DNA of 64,000 nucleotides from contig NC_088312.1 of assembly GCF_910592395.1 (NCBI RefSeq), positions 16,561,292-16,625,291 of the forward strand. Reading direction: 5' to 3'. Under the pieces are notes generated by a model. The model was not told where the DNA came from and did not search any database. It worked only from the letters and a program-made list of their open reading frames with translations. How positions within the stretch are numbered: position 1 is the first letter of the stretch; the number at the start of each line of letters is the position of its first letter. This stretch comes from Lineus longissimus (lineage: Eukaryota; Nemertea; Pilidiophora; Heteronemertea; Lineidae). Shown here one piece after another: positions 21,395-31,071 of the stretch. A program made the translations under genes and the position numbers.

Positions 21395-23034
21395 CCCGCA
21401 ACATCTCGAGGCACGTCAAAAAGTTGAATCTGTTGACGAGAAAGAGAGTCACACAAAACGTTATTTACGCCGGGAATGTGTTCAGACTTGAACAAAATAT
21501 TGTAACGTAAGCATACGAGAACCAACCTGCGTAAAATAGATAGAATAGTGGGCTCCTTAGCCGACTGCTTATTAATGACGTGCACTAAAGCTTCATTGTC
21601 CGTGTGGAAAACTATTACTTTGTTGGACAATTCCTTGGACCATAAGTAAAGGGCCAACACAATGGGATAAAATTCCAGAATCGCGATATTGAGTGAGCGA
21701 TACTGTTCCTCCCACACGCCATAAGCCCAGTGGGTACCGAAAACCACTCCGAATCCAATAGTGGTGGAACTGTCCGAGAAAAGATGTAAAGTATCAGAGG
21801 AGTAGAATCGGTCGCTGAGGAAAAAACAACGGCCATTAAAACCAGATAAGAATTCCAGCCACATGCTGAGATCCATCTTGACCTCCTTGGTGATACGCCT
21901 CCTGTGAGAGTGATGCTTGAGACCAATAGTAAGATTTATGAGTCGCCTAAGGAAAGGACGCCCCGGGGGTACCACACAGACGGCAAAGTTCAGCAGACCG
22001 ATGAGAGACTGCAACTCACGGAGAGTGGCCTTTTCCATGCCGAGAAACTGATCAAGTAGGCGAGTACACTTTTGAATCTTATCTGGGGGCAACCTGGCCA
22101 CCATGTTCCTTGAATCCAACTCAATGCCCACGAAATCAAGCTCCGTTAGTAGACCCACCGTCTTGTCCTCGACCAATGGAACGCCAACCTTGTTGCACAT
22201 GTCTGAAAACCTAGCCAAGGCTACCACACCCTCCGGCAATGACTTAGTTATGAGGAGGAAATCATCCAAAACGTGAGCGATATATGGAATGTGAAGCTTA
22301 ACACGAGCTATCCATTCGAGACTTGTACTGAAACGCTCAAAGAGAGAACATGCTGATGAACAACCCATGGGAAGGCAACGATCATGGAAAAACATATCTT
22401 TCCAAGAAAACCCAAGGAGAGGATAATCAGATGGGTTGACAGGCAGGAGCCGAAAAGCCGATTCGATATCTGTCTTAGCAAGATAACAACCTCGACCAGC
22501 CTGTTTAATCAACTGAATGGCGGTGTCAATTGTTGCATATTTGACAGTGCATTTATCGAAAGGGATGCCATCATTAATTGAAGAACCTTTAGGATAGGAC
22601 AAATGGTGTATGAGTCTGAACTCACCCGGTTTCTTTTTGGGATGAAGCCCGATGGGGGATGTTCTGAAGACCGGAAAAGGAGGAGACACGAATGGCCCAG
22701 CCAAGCGACCCTTGGCCAATTCCTCGGCCAATTTGCGATCGACCACCTCAGGCATCTCAAGAGCTGTTTTTAGGTTTGGAGCCAAAAAATTATCGAGATC
22801 TCCTTCATATCCAATACTAAACCCAGACCTAAAGCCAGACAACAAAAATTCCTTCTTTTCTGGACAGTAACCTTCCAAAAAATTACTTAAAACCGTTGGA
22901 TTGATTGGAGTTGGAAGACTTGGGGGTGGATCTTGAGGATGAATGACGGGGGACGTTGGAAGCACCGCCGGGGGTAAACGTTGGAGACTGTTTTGAACTG
23001 GGGCACGAAGAAGCTGGGTGGGAACCGTTACCAC
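21382..23034 (-). CDS. Reverse transcriptase-RNase H of the Ngaro element
   Basis: RT motifs in order are FRLIHHLSYPKG, KTDIESAFRLLP with the first Asp, LPMGCSSACSLFERF, and the HVLDDFLL active site. RNase H follows with LFSDSST, LEFYPIVLAL, FHTDNEALV and PGVNNVLCDSLSR, giving the D-E-D-D set. The frame overlaps gag by about 150 nt and differs by one base, so a frameshift or internal initiation must produce it. The 550-residue length includes an N-terminal part read only in the overlap. No integrase is present, as expected for a recombinase-using element. Confidence 0.93.
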   Translation of the reverse strand: MVTVPTQLLRAPVQNSLQRLPPAVLPTSPVIHPQDPPPSLPTPINPTVLSNFLEGYCPEKKEFLLSGFRSGFSIGYEGDLDNFLAPNLKTALEMPEVVDRKLAEELAKGRLAGPFVSPPFPVFRTSPIGLHPKKKPGEFRLIHHLSYPKGSSINDGIPFDKCTVKYATIDTAIQLIKQAGRGCYLAKTDIESAFRLLPVNPSDYPLLGFSWKDMFFHDRCLPMGCSSACSLFERFSTSLEWIARVKLHIPYIAHVLDDFLLITKSLPEGVVALARFSDMCNKVGVPLVEDKTVGLLTELDFVGIELDSRNMVARLPPDKIQKCTRLLDQFLGMEKATLRELQSLIGLLNFAVCVVPPGRPFLRRLINLTIGLKHHSHRRRITKEVKMDLSMWLEFLSGFNGRCFFLSDRFYSSDTLHLFSDSSTTIGFGVVFGTHWAYGVWEEQYRSLNIAILEFYPIVLALYLWSKELSNKVIVFHTDNEALVHVINKQSAKEPTILSILRRLVLVCLRYNILFKSEHIPGVNNVLCDSLSRQQIQLFDVPRDVAGWIT

Positions 23035-24334
23035 ATTTGAAACAGGAATGTGAAAACTTGCAGCTGACGGAGTTGCAGCCCAAACCCTTGTGAAATCGGA
23101 AGCAGGTACCCTGCGGGTATGACATAGAGTACCCTGCCCTTCGAAAGGGCCGCTGCTGCTGCTGATGCTTGTAGACCTGAGCTTGCTTCACCCCCGAAGA
23201 CGTATCTGTGGAAAAACGAGAACCCAGGTGGGGACAACCTCTAGAATTGGCAGACATGTGGAGTTCCCAGTTGATGGAGAACCAGGGATAATTAACTGGG
23301 TCTTGGGACCTGAGATATCGAAAATTCTGATCATAAAAAAGCCAATCGCCCCCTCCTGAGGCCAAACTGCGAACTATCTCCACATACTGTACCAAACCAG
23401 CAGTGGAGTCGGGGTGAACTTTGGAATACACCGCAATAAAAACATTAAATGCGGTACACCAATCCTCTATGGATTTTATGTGACGAGCTTTAGAGGATGG
23501 AACGACCTTCAGGGTACCGTCCACTAACTGGAAGGTGCCAGCTTCGGGGACCAGATTCGAAACGGAAGGTTTGGGCAGCATTGCATCCAAGTCTACATAC
23601 TTGTCAGCGACGACCTTAGCACGGACGTCATCTGACACGTGCAGATCTATGGGAATGCCCATAGAATAAAAAAGTATAGGGGGTTTATCGGTCGCGCCCT
23701 CCTCTAACACTGTTACTTTAGCATGAAGGGGTAACATACCCGTACCTAATGAAACTGTTGGAACATGGTTAGGATAGGTGGCTACACCTATTGGCCTCCC
23801 TGTTGAAGAAGCGCTGGGAGGGGCTTGTGTACTCAGTTGGTTTGCTGGAATTACACCCTCACTGCGCAAGGCCGCCATAACCTGCACCTTGACTGACTGC
23901 ACAATGGTCGGCACTAGATTGTTCTGAATGTCTGCTGACAATGCCTCCACGATTTGTTTGGTGTCTAACTGTGGAGGCCGAGCTATCTGCAGCTGCGGGG
24001 TTGTAAACTGAAAGTCTGGCGGTGGGGAGCAGCGCCCCAAGGGGAACTGCGGACGTGAGCGAGAGTCCTCCTTAATTGTCCGAGAAATACGCCTCCTGGC
24101 TTTGTCCTTCACTGTTTTGCTTCGACGAGCCGATTTATGGGATTGTCCGACCGGGCTCGTATTTCGCGAATTATCCATGGTGTCCAGAGATTTCTCCTGA
24201 GTCGGCACACAAACTTTCTTCGCGACGGGGGGTGTGACCACCACCACTGATCTCATCCGACTCAGCGTTCGTGGGCCTGGTGTTGGCCCCGTGTAGTCTT
24301 TTCGCCGGCGTATTCTTGACCGCAGACCTGACAT
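22883..24334 (-). CDS. gag: Gag-like protein of the Ngaro element
   Basis: The likely start is ATG 24334 (MSGLRSRIRRRK), six bases after a good acceptor-like CTTTCAG. The frame stays open further upstream, so a spliced leader is possible. The 483 residues have a basic N-terminus, a central region typical of DIRS/Ngaro Gag (DKYVDLDAMLPKPS; IKSIEDWCTAFNVFIAVY), and two zinc motifs near the end: a CCCH type (CFRFHKGLGCNSVSCKFSH) and a CCHC knuckle (CFKCGNGSHPASSC). The C-terminus overlaps the RT frame. It would package the RNA. Confidence 0.85.
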   Translation of the reverse strand: MSGLRSRIRRRKDYTGPTPGPRTLSRMRSVVVVTPPVAKKVCVPTQEKSLDTMDNSRNTSPVGQSHKSARRSKTVKDKARRRISRTIKEDSRSRPQFPLGRCSPPPDFQFTTPQLQIARPPQLDTKQIVEALSADIQNNLVPTIVQSVKVQVMAALRSEGVIPANQLSTQAPPSASSTGRPIGVATYPNHVPTVSLGTGMLPLHAKVTVLEEGATDKPPILFYSMGIPIDLHVSDDVRAKVVADKYVDLDAMLPKPSVSNLVPEAGTFQLVDGTLKVVPSSKARHIKSIEDWCTAFNVFIAVYSKVHPDSTAGLVQYVEIVRSLASGGGDWLFYDQNFRYLRSQDPVNYPWFSINWELHMSANSRGCPHLGSRFSTDTSSGVKQAQVYKHQQQQRPFRRAGYSMSYPQGTCFRFHKGLGCNSVSCKFSHSCFKCGNGSHPASSCPSSKQSPTFTPGGASNVPRHSSSRSTPKSSNSNQSNGFK

Positions 24335-24544
24335 GTTGATCTGAAAGACATAAAGTGTAAAAATGCTAAGTAACTGTATGGCCAGATGATCGGTAGGCAT
24401 ACCGGACAGTGAACGGTTGAACGGGGCCAATATCAACTTTAGGATAAACCCGTCAACGATCTGTGAGTAACTAAGCAAACAATAGCCAGTGAAAGGGCTA
24501 AATTGTAAAATATATAGCCAAGGCCAACTGTTAATAATCATAGC

Positions 24545-25069
24545 GAACGCTGTACGGGCCTGAAAAGTAAATGAACTAAGCCAACAAAGAATCCACTAGG
24601 CATAGTGGGATAATTGTTATACGGGCTAAAGAACACCTCCTAAAAACGTGGCAGAAAACCATAAGATATTGCCCAGATGGCCGATAAGCATACCGGACCC
24701 TGCCATTAGTAACTGAGGTAGATAGCCAAGGTGCTAATCTAGCTAGCTACAGAGCCAGCAGAGACTCCACTGGGCATAGTGGAGTAGCTGCTATACGGGC
24801 TAACTACGCAAAGAGGGGGTGTCGTAGACCCCCACCCCGAAAAGACCAACAATATATCGATTGTGGCTAAAATAACTACTATAGTAAGGGGGGGGGGCCA
24901 AGAAGTGCTATACGGGCAACGCAAGAAAACGTGCCAGCAAAAAGACGGATATACGTTTAATCCCAATAAAATGTATATGTATTAACCTGTCGAGAGTAAG
25001 CCAACCGCCCGCATGGAAGTCGCCGAACCCTCAGACAGATCGAGTCTAATGAAGAATGGAGCCTGAAGC
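24545..25069. repeat. Ngaro inter-ORF region with diverged repeats
   Basis: Between the SGNH and gag ORFs lie diverged repeats of a segment with 'gccgataagcataccggac', 'tccactgggcatagtgg' and 'tatacgggctaa', seen near 24360-24430, 24565-24625 and 24680-24800, plus further 'tatacgggc' words. There is no credible ORF. The region may hold an internal promoter, an intron or packaging signals. Confidence 0.5.
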
Positions 25070-25723
25070 CTAATACTGATAACTCCAGCGATTTTCATGA
25101 TGGAGCCGATTGGAGTACTTCATAATCACGCCTCTCATCTCCCTGAAGTACTCCTTCATGCCCTGCTGATTTAGGTGAACTCCATCAGAAAAGTCTATTG
25201 CGGCGGGACCAGTTTGAGGGCCTTGAATGGAGAAGAACTCCCAAAAACGCAGCCGCTTACCATCCATGAAATTGCTGAGACGAAAGTTATGATCTTTCGT
25301 CTTAGCCTCAAATTCCTGCTCAGAAATACCAAATTTCAGAGTACCATCATGCTTGATGCTATAGCGTTTCAATGTACCGCATGCAATGAAGTGCTGCACG
25401 CCATAGTGTTCAGTGAGCAACACACCGAAATCGTAAATGTCTGCCGCCGTCGACAGACTATCCCGTTTGGCGAGGTCATTACCGCCTGCATGACATACAA
25501 CGATATCAGGAACCGACCGCCTGATGCTTGGTTCGTATTTTGAACCAAGGGAAGGCGCAGTTAAACCACTGAAGCCGTGGATGTCAACACGAGCAAACTC
25601 GTAATCTAGACCGAGATTCAAACGGTGGCGATCGACAAATTGGTCAAACTCGCCCCGCTCTTGTACGAATTGGCCTAATCTTTTAACGAAGCTACTCCCT
25701 ACGATCTTAACTGACAGTGCCAT
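25070..25723 (-). CDS. SGNH/GDSL-type hydrolase of the Ngaro element
   Basis: From ATG 25723 the ORF has 217 residues. It shows the SGNH blocks: the nucleophile Ser in VKIVGSSFVKR, the Asn block CHAGGNDLAKR, and the Asp-His block SDGVHLNQQG near the end. Glu/Pro-rich loops and LRDY-like elements are absent, so this is a compact esterase-like fold. It is the first ORF after A1, upstream of gag on the same strand. SGNH hydrolase ORFs are known in some Ngaro and some non-LTR retrotransposons; their role is unsettled. The frame has no stops, in keeping with the young age of the element. Confidence 0.85.
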   Translation of the reverse strand: MALSVKIVGSSFVKRLGQFVQERGEFDQFVDRHRLNLGLDYEFARVDIHGFSGLTAPSLGSKYEPSIRRSVPDIVVCHAGGNDLAKRDSLSTAADIYDFGVLLTEHYGVQHFIACGTLKRYSIKHDGTLKFGISEQEFEAKTKDHNFRLSNFMDGKRLRFWEFFSIQGPQTGPAAIDFSDGVHLNQQGMKEYFREMRGVIMKYSNRLHHENRWSYQY

Positions 25724-25791
25724 TGTATACTTGCCTAGTAATACTATGCGAAACACGCCAAAAACGAAATGAAACGGGCAAAACGAATAGC

Positions 25792-26102
25792 AAAATTGTG
25801 ATATTTAAAACGTGAAGTAGCTTAGTGTAAATCTAGAGCAAGAATGATGCCCAGGAATCTGGGCCACCGAGCTTGTTCATGCTAGAGCGTGATTGGCTCC
25901 CCATGTCACGTGAGGATGCTGAAAGAAGCTGATTGGCTGATGTTTGTGCAGCTCAGCGTGCAAACTGACCTGGGAGAGCATGGTAATTAGTTATTAGCAT
26001 GATACAACAAAGATAAAGAAAAAGCGGGAAAATTACAATAGGGCCTAGAGGGGATCCACAAATGCATTTCTCCCAATACAGGTATTAATAGAAATATGTT
26101 TT
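25792..26102 (-). repeat. A1 split direct repeat of the Ngaro element
   Basis: The 311-bp unit ends TTAATAGAAATATGTTTT at the right edge and matches A2. It should hold the promoter of the element, since A1 is the 5' end in the coding sense. Confidence 0.9.
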
Positions 26103-26494
26103 ACCGGGGACAAGTCTGTACAACACGAATTCGCAATAATAGGTCTCCGATCTATACTTTCTCCGCAGTGACAATATTGTGATAACAATAATGGTGTGAT
26201 AAGATCTCTCATGACAAACGGTTGGACACGGATGTATAGCGGCTTAATAAAAGCCCTGCCATACCCTGCTTTTTGCGAATGCCATTAACAAGTAATAAAT
26301 ACTCGTAAATCCCGTCAGGCAACAACGCAGTATACCAACATGCCATCTATAATTGGTAGGTGTAACCACAACTCTCAAGTGTCTGTGGTCTGATGGTCTG
26401 TTTTGATATCGTCATTATGATCGCTCCGCCTGTTCGCGTGGTGGCGTGGTGGTCGCGTGGTGCCCGTGGTGGCGTGGTGCAAATACCGCCTGCC

Positions 26495-27270
26495 TAACAT
26501 TGTGACATTACGCTTAAGAATAAACAAGGAAGTGAAAAATATTGATGAGTTCAAGGAGAAGTTGGCAGAAGTATTATCTAAAATTAAAGACAAACATCAT
26601 AAAATTTGTTTATCGGTTAAAGCTGAATTTGAGAAAGAAGGTGAAACAATAACACATGGAATTCAAGCAAACATGGCAACACTATCTTCAGAAACACGTG
26701 CTGAAGAAGTGTTAATGGGGCAAATTACATATATAAACACTCAAATCGAAGAAAGGTATTTTAATGGAAGTGGTTTGTCCTTCAAACGTATTCTGTTCTG
26801 TAATTTGACTATTGCTTGCTATAAGAGAACACACGGCGGGCATTATGTAAAGTTACAATTTAAAACCAAAGGAGTAATCAACGTCAGATGTAGCGACGAC
26901 AGATGCTTTTTATGATTTGGCTTTCTATGGAGTTTGTTAGCAGCATTATATTCACCATCAAATCATTTGTGTGATGAAAGCTCCTACAGAAAATATGAAC
27001 ATTTGATAAAGATTAACACTGATTATCCTATATGTGTTCAGAAAGATCTACCTAAAATTGCAAAAGATAACAATATCAAGACTAACATATTTGAATTAAA
27101 AACACCTCCATCAAAAGACTTCACAATAAAAGATTGTACACTGGTGCCAATTTATATAACAAAGACTGTTGAAACTGATGACCAAGAAACTGAAGAAACC
27201 GCTTTACTTTATTATAAAGAACATTTTATGTATCTTAAAGAGATTGAATCGTCTTGCAACCGAGAGCAGT
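26495..27270 (+). pseudogene. polB: Polinton PolB, N-terminal region, second part of the split ORF
   Basis: After the 9-bp duplication the frame continues as NIVTLRLRINKEVKN and reads through the segment before the exonuclease domain. Landmarks are LSVKAEFEKEGE, then CFLWF-like (RCSDDRCFL, frame break at about 26912), LAALYSPSNH, YPICVQKDLPKIAKDNNIKTNIF, and an LYYKEHFMYLKEI segment. This order matches the N-terminal region of the Polinton protein-primed DNA polymerase. One frameshift occurs near 26912, and an insertion begins around 27236-27270. It is the same gene as the finger ORF at 10302-10687. Confidence 0.8.
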
Positions 27271-28235
27271 AGTGACATCTGTAGCGAAATTACAAACTAC
27301 TGTGTGAGGTCACTAGTTCCATATAAGGAAGCTTATTTACATAACTTTACAACTTTTTGTTTAATACGAGTTGAAAATTCGCGAGCAGCACGTGGATCCC
27401 CTGGGTGCTGTCAGCTGTTTCCACCATGGGTTACATAATCGGCTACACAGAGGCCAGTCTTCTGGTATATAAATAAAGTCGGCGATGATAGCGGAATGCA
27501 GTTAGGACATGTTACATCGTCAATAGTAATAGAAGTGATGTTTTAGCAAAGAAAAGATGGAGAATGCAAAGAATAGTAGTACATATACATGTATATGGAC
27601 TTTGAGTCGGGGGGATGTGGAAACCATGGAAACCAAATAACCTTAGAAAGAAGACTGATTACGATACGAACATGATAGCGATACCAGACAAAACGCCGTG
27701 TGTGATGTATGCTTCATGAGTAACGTTACACATACCTGGGCGCATCAGTTTTCATCGGGATAGCCTACTGTATTTGACAGCGGAAGGCTAGGCCTTGAAG
27801 ACTCCAAAAAAGAACTTAGCAACATCAGATGAATATAGTAGGCCTATCCTCTCTCCTTCAATTCCAACAGTAAGGAACGGCAGTGTAACTTATTCGTTTA
27901 TCCGTAAGCGAAGAAACTAGACTAGGCAGTTTGTCGCAAAACATCCAAATACATGTAGTACCTTACGAATCTGCAAGGGACGCGTTAACAATAATGTTGC
28001 AAAATGAATGTAAAAATTGGTCGCATTGGTCGTAAATATTGTCTTATTTTTCAAGATGAGAGTATTTTGATGATAAGAAAACGTAAACCAATGACAGACC
28101 AGTATTTCTTAAACCTTGCAAGTGTTTTGGGGTCCTTGAAACTCCTTATATTTATCAATGAAACCTTATTCCCACCTAAGGTTTTGACCGGGTCGTCCAA
28201 AACTCCCCATTTTTTGGCGGGCCCTTCCCTTTAAA
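27271..28235. other. About 0.97-kb insertion of unknown type in PolB
   Basis: PolB coding stops after ...TATCTTAAAG (27232-27241) and resumes after ...CCTTTAAAG (about 28218) with the next domain. The shared TTAAAG may be a short target duplication, but no inverted ends were recognised. The interior has no credible ORF; the C-terminal finger and exonuclease segment begins at about 28236. Confidence 0.4.
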
Positions 28236-29440
28236 GACATAAATGCGTTTTAATACAAAAGATTCCAATGAACTTCATTTGTGTAGAATCTGTATGAATG
28301 CTTTCTCCTCAAAACCGGCTTTAGAAAATCATAAAAAGAAATGTGAAGTACACGACTACTGTGAAATTAAGCTACCATTAAGCTACAATTTAAAAACTAT
28401 CAATACAAGAACCAAGTTCTATTTGTAATTTATGCTGATTTTGAAGCAATCAGTCGAAAACTCGATAACGAAACAACAATCACAGATGAGGAGACAAATC
28501 ATAAGATACAAAAATCTTTTCAAACAAGAAGCAGTATCTGTGTGAACTTATATTCATTCTCTCTACCCAGGTTTATACAAAAGCCGGTATATGATGAACA
28601 GATCTGAAAATGTTGTAGAAGTATTTTGTGATTGGATGCTTGAATTAAACAATGATTTATGGAAACTTTTGCAAACTAACATTCCGCTACAAATGAAAGA
28701 AGGGGAAGAAGAATAATTTCAAAATACCACAAATTGTTATTATTGCGATAAACTCCTTGAAAATGACAGAGTACGAGATCACTACCATTTTACCGGTAAG
28801 TACAGAGGTGCAGCGCATCATCAATGTAACTTAAGAGCAAAACATGTTAATTTCGTTCCAGTATATTTCCACAACCTCAGCCAATTTGATGCTCATCTTT
28901 TCATTAAACAGTTACTTATTAAACTAACTGCAAAACAAAAAAATATCTCAAACTTCCAGCTAAAACAACCGAAGATTACGTTTCCCTTCAATTTGGGTGT
29001 TTAAGATTTTTGGATTAGTTTAGGTTTTTACAGGGGAGTTTAGACTCGGTAACAAAATCAATGGTAGACAATGATTTTAAAATAACAAGAAAATTTTATC
29101 CGAATGAAGCAGACTTCAAATTACTAAGAAAGAATGGTTCCGCTTCCTATTCATTCTTCACATCTCACAATTCTTTCAGTGAAACAACCTTAACCCACGA
29201 AATGTTCTTCGATGAACTGAAAAATGAAATGCAACCAGAATCTGTTTATGAAGAGGCAAAGAAAATATGGGAACATTTCAAAGTTTCGAATCATGGAGAG
29301 TTTGTTGATTTATATCTAAAATCGGATGTTTTATTACTAAGTGATTTATTCGAAAGGTTTAGAGAGATTAATATGAAATATTTTAACATAGTCATTGTCA
29401 TTGTTATTGTTAACATGGCAAGCCAGGATAAAATAATACA
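28236..29440 (+). pseudogene. polB: Polinton PolB, zinc-finger and exonuclease part, with many stops
   Basis: A finger segment (HLCRICMNAFSSKPALENHKKKC) leads into a degraded exonuclease region whose order is still readable in shifted frames: FYADFEAI near 28432, a CYYCDKLL-like motif near 28738, HYHFTGKYRGAAHHQCNL near 28785, YFHNLSQFDAHLF near 28865. The ORF 29061-29447 continues with DFKITRKFYPNEADF and the segment EFVDLYLKSDVLLLSDLFERFR. These are Polinton PolB landmarks (ExoI FDFE-like, N-x-x-x-FD, Y-x-x-x-D). There are at least eight stops and frameshifts. The polymerase palm is missing to the right. Confidence 0.8.
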
Positions 29441-29447
29441 AACATAA

Positions 29448-30626
29448 CCCTTGGAGTTTTGACAGAGATTGACATTTTGCTATCGCTTGAAAAAGCTATA
29501 AGAGGCGGAATATCAGGTATAATGGGAACACGATATGTTAAAGCGGATGATTCACTGCACGAAATGGGTTGAAATCATGACTTCAATGAGACAATATATT
29601 TCAGTATATAAGGCATGTTATGACGTAGAATGAGAAATACTGGTAGGATACTTCAAGTATCATGAGTTAGTGCAATGTCAGTATATCAAATGATCCGGAA
29701 CATTTGTAACCATGTGTTATAATGACTCAATATTTTCCAATATTCTCACAGTATAACGCAGTATAGCACAATATATTGACAATATTCTTAGGGAAATCAC
29801 ATTATACGCACAGTATATCGCATTATTCTATGCCAGTATAGGTCAGTTTATGTCAGTAATACTGACCGTATACTTGCCGTATACTGGCCGTATCATGGGA
29901 TGTATTCAGACATGCAGACAGATATTGACCAGATATCCTGCAGTATAATGGGAATTATTTACGTGTCCTTTAGTATAATGAGTTGATTATTCGGATATAT
30001 TCCAGCATATCGTCCGGTTCCGTCGAGATATCCCATTATATGTCAGTATTCAAGAAGTGTATTCCAATGATGGTGGGGATATCCTGTAGTATGATGGGAA
30101 TTATGTACGTACATATCCTTGAGTATTATGTGTAAATTATCTGAACATATGTCCGTATATTCCAGTGACTGCTGCTCGGGGCTGGGGGGGGGGGGGTGGC
30201 GGGGGTGGGGGTGGGGGTAGTGGTATGGCTACGTGGTTATGCACACGTCCAACTGATTTGCCTTTTATCCGTAAAGCATGGCTGCATGTGCATAGAAATA
30301 ATTCCGCAAAAAAATTCTTAATCTTCATTGAATTTTATTTTCAGATTTCATGTTTCCTTACATGTACTTGATTTCATTTACAAGATCTTAATTTTCAAAT
30401 CCGTCGCAGTTTCGGGGCACTGTTCCACTCAGTATTGGCATCCATTCGTGAGTCCAATACTGCGACTAGTTCGTTCACCTCTGGCTTTCTCTTTCTTGTG
30501 TTGGAAATCCGCCGCAGGACTTTCTCTCCTCCATCCTCGGTGTCCTCCTCAGCGGACATGTCCCGCTCCTTCACCTTATCCCAGAGATCTTTCTCCTCCG
30601 CCCCTCTTAGGTGTCGGCTCCTCTAT
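29448..30626. repeat. AT-rich diverged tandem repeats and a G-rich tract
   Basis: A segment with 'gatatcctg.agtat.atgggaatta.gtacgt' and 'atattccag' recurs near 29932-30004 and 30079-30166 (about 147 bp apart). Related 'cagtata' and 'gtcagta' words fill 29600-29930. 30185-30222 is a G-run tract ((G)14, then GGCGGGGGTGGGGGTGGGGG), a possible quadruplex. No gene was seen. Confidence 0.5.
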
Positions 30627-31071
30627 GGGCGGTTATTACCGCAAATAATGACAAACCAAAGCAAAGACACTTGTGTAGCATATCAAGGACACGTAGATTG
30701 ATACTCCTATGTGTGCCACATCAAAGACATCTGAAATGCATGTTTTGTTTTTGTTTGATACAGTATAGATAAAACTAGACCGCAACCTCTCTGGGATGGA
30801 CAGTTGTTTTCATGAGCCATACACAGCACAGATAAGACATGACCGCAATACCTCTCTGGACCATACACCACGTCAAAGATAACGATGCGAAGTCAACAGG
30901 CCATCAGATAAGTTGCGGTCTAGTTTTATCTATGCTGTATCAAACAAAAACAAAACATGCATTCCAGATGTCTTTGATGTGGCACACATAGGAGTATCAA
31001 TCTACGTGTCCTTGATATGCTACACAAGTGTCTTTGCTTTGGTTTGTCTTTATTTGCGGTAATAACTGCCC
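30627..31071. mobile_element. Foldback element with 160-bp arms
   Basis: Arms 30627-30786 and 30912-31071 have equal length and are near-complementary, with a 125-bp loop. The outer ends read GGGCGGTTATTACCGCAAAT on the left and the complement on the right. No ORF is present and no clear duplication was found. A MITE or foldback origin is inferred. Confidence 0.8.

Larger units (their letters stand above)
11491..26102 (-). mobile_element. Ngaro-type tyrosine-recombinase retrotransposon with split direct repeats
   Basis: Read on the minus strand the order is A1 (26102-25792), ORFs, B1 (20079-19727), A2 (19726-19713 continuing 12209-11913), a 69-bp spacer, B2 (11843-11491). Both A copies are 311 bp and both B copies are 353 bp, with only about six differences seen by eye. 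This A1-ORFs-B1A2-B2 layout is diagnostic of PAT/Ngaro-like elements. There is no target duplication: junctions are ACCTTT|GTGG on the left, GTTTT|ACCGG on the right and GTTTT|GTGG at B1/A2, which suggests a TTT core. ORFs encode SGNH hydrolase, Gag, RT-RNaseH and tyrosine recombinase. Without the 7.5-kb insertion it is about 7.1 kb. Confidence 0.92.
10688..26494. mobile_element. Mutator-like TIR element (about 1.2 kb) inside PolB, itself split by the Ngaro element
   Basis: The ends are perfect 94-bp inverted repeats starting GGCAGGCGGTATTTGCACCA (10688-10781 and 26401-26494), with a GC-rich series of CCACG repeats. The 9-bp duplication TAACATTGT flanks both sides (10679-10687, 26495-26503). 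After a diverged gap the arms match again at CAATTATAGATGGCAT (about 10817 and 26341-26355). Long TIRs and a 9-bp duplication fit Mutator-like elements; Merlin-type is an alternative. Without the Ngaro insertion it is about 1195 bp, has no transposase and is non-autonomous. Confidence 0.8.
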
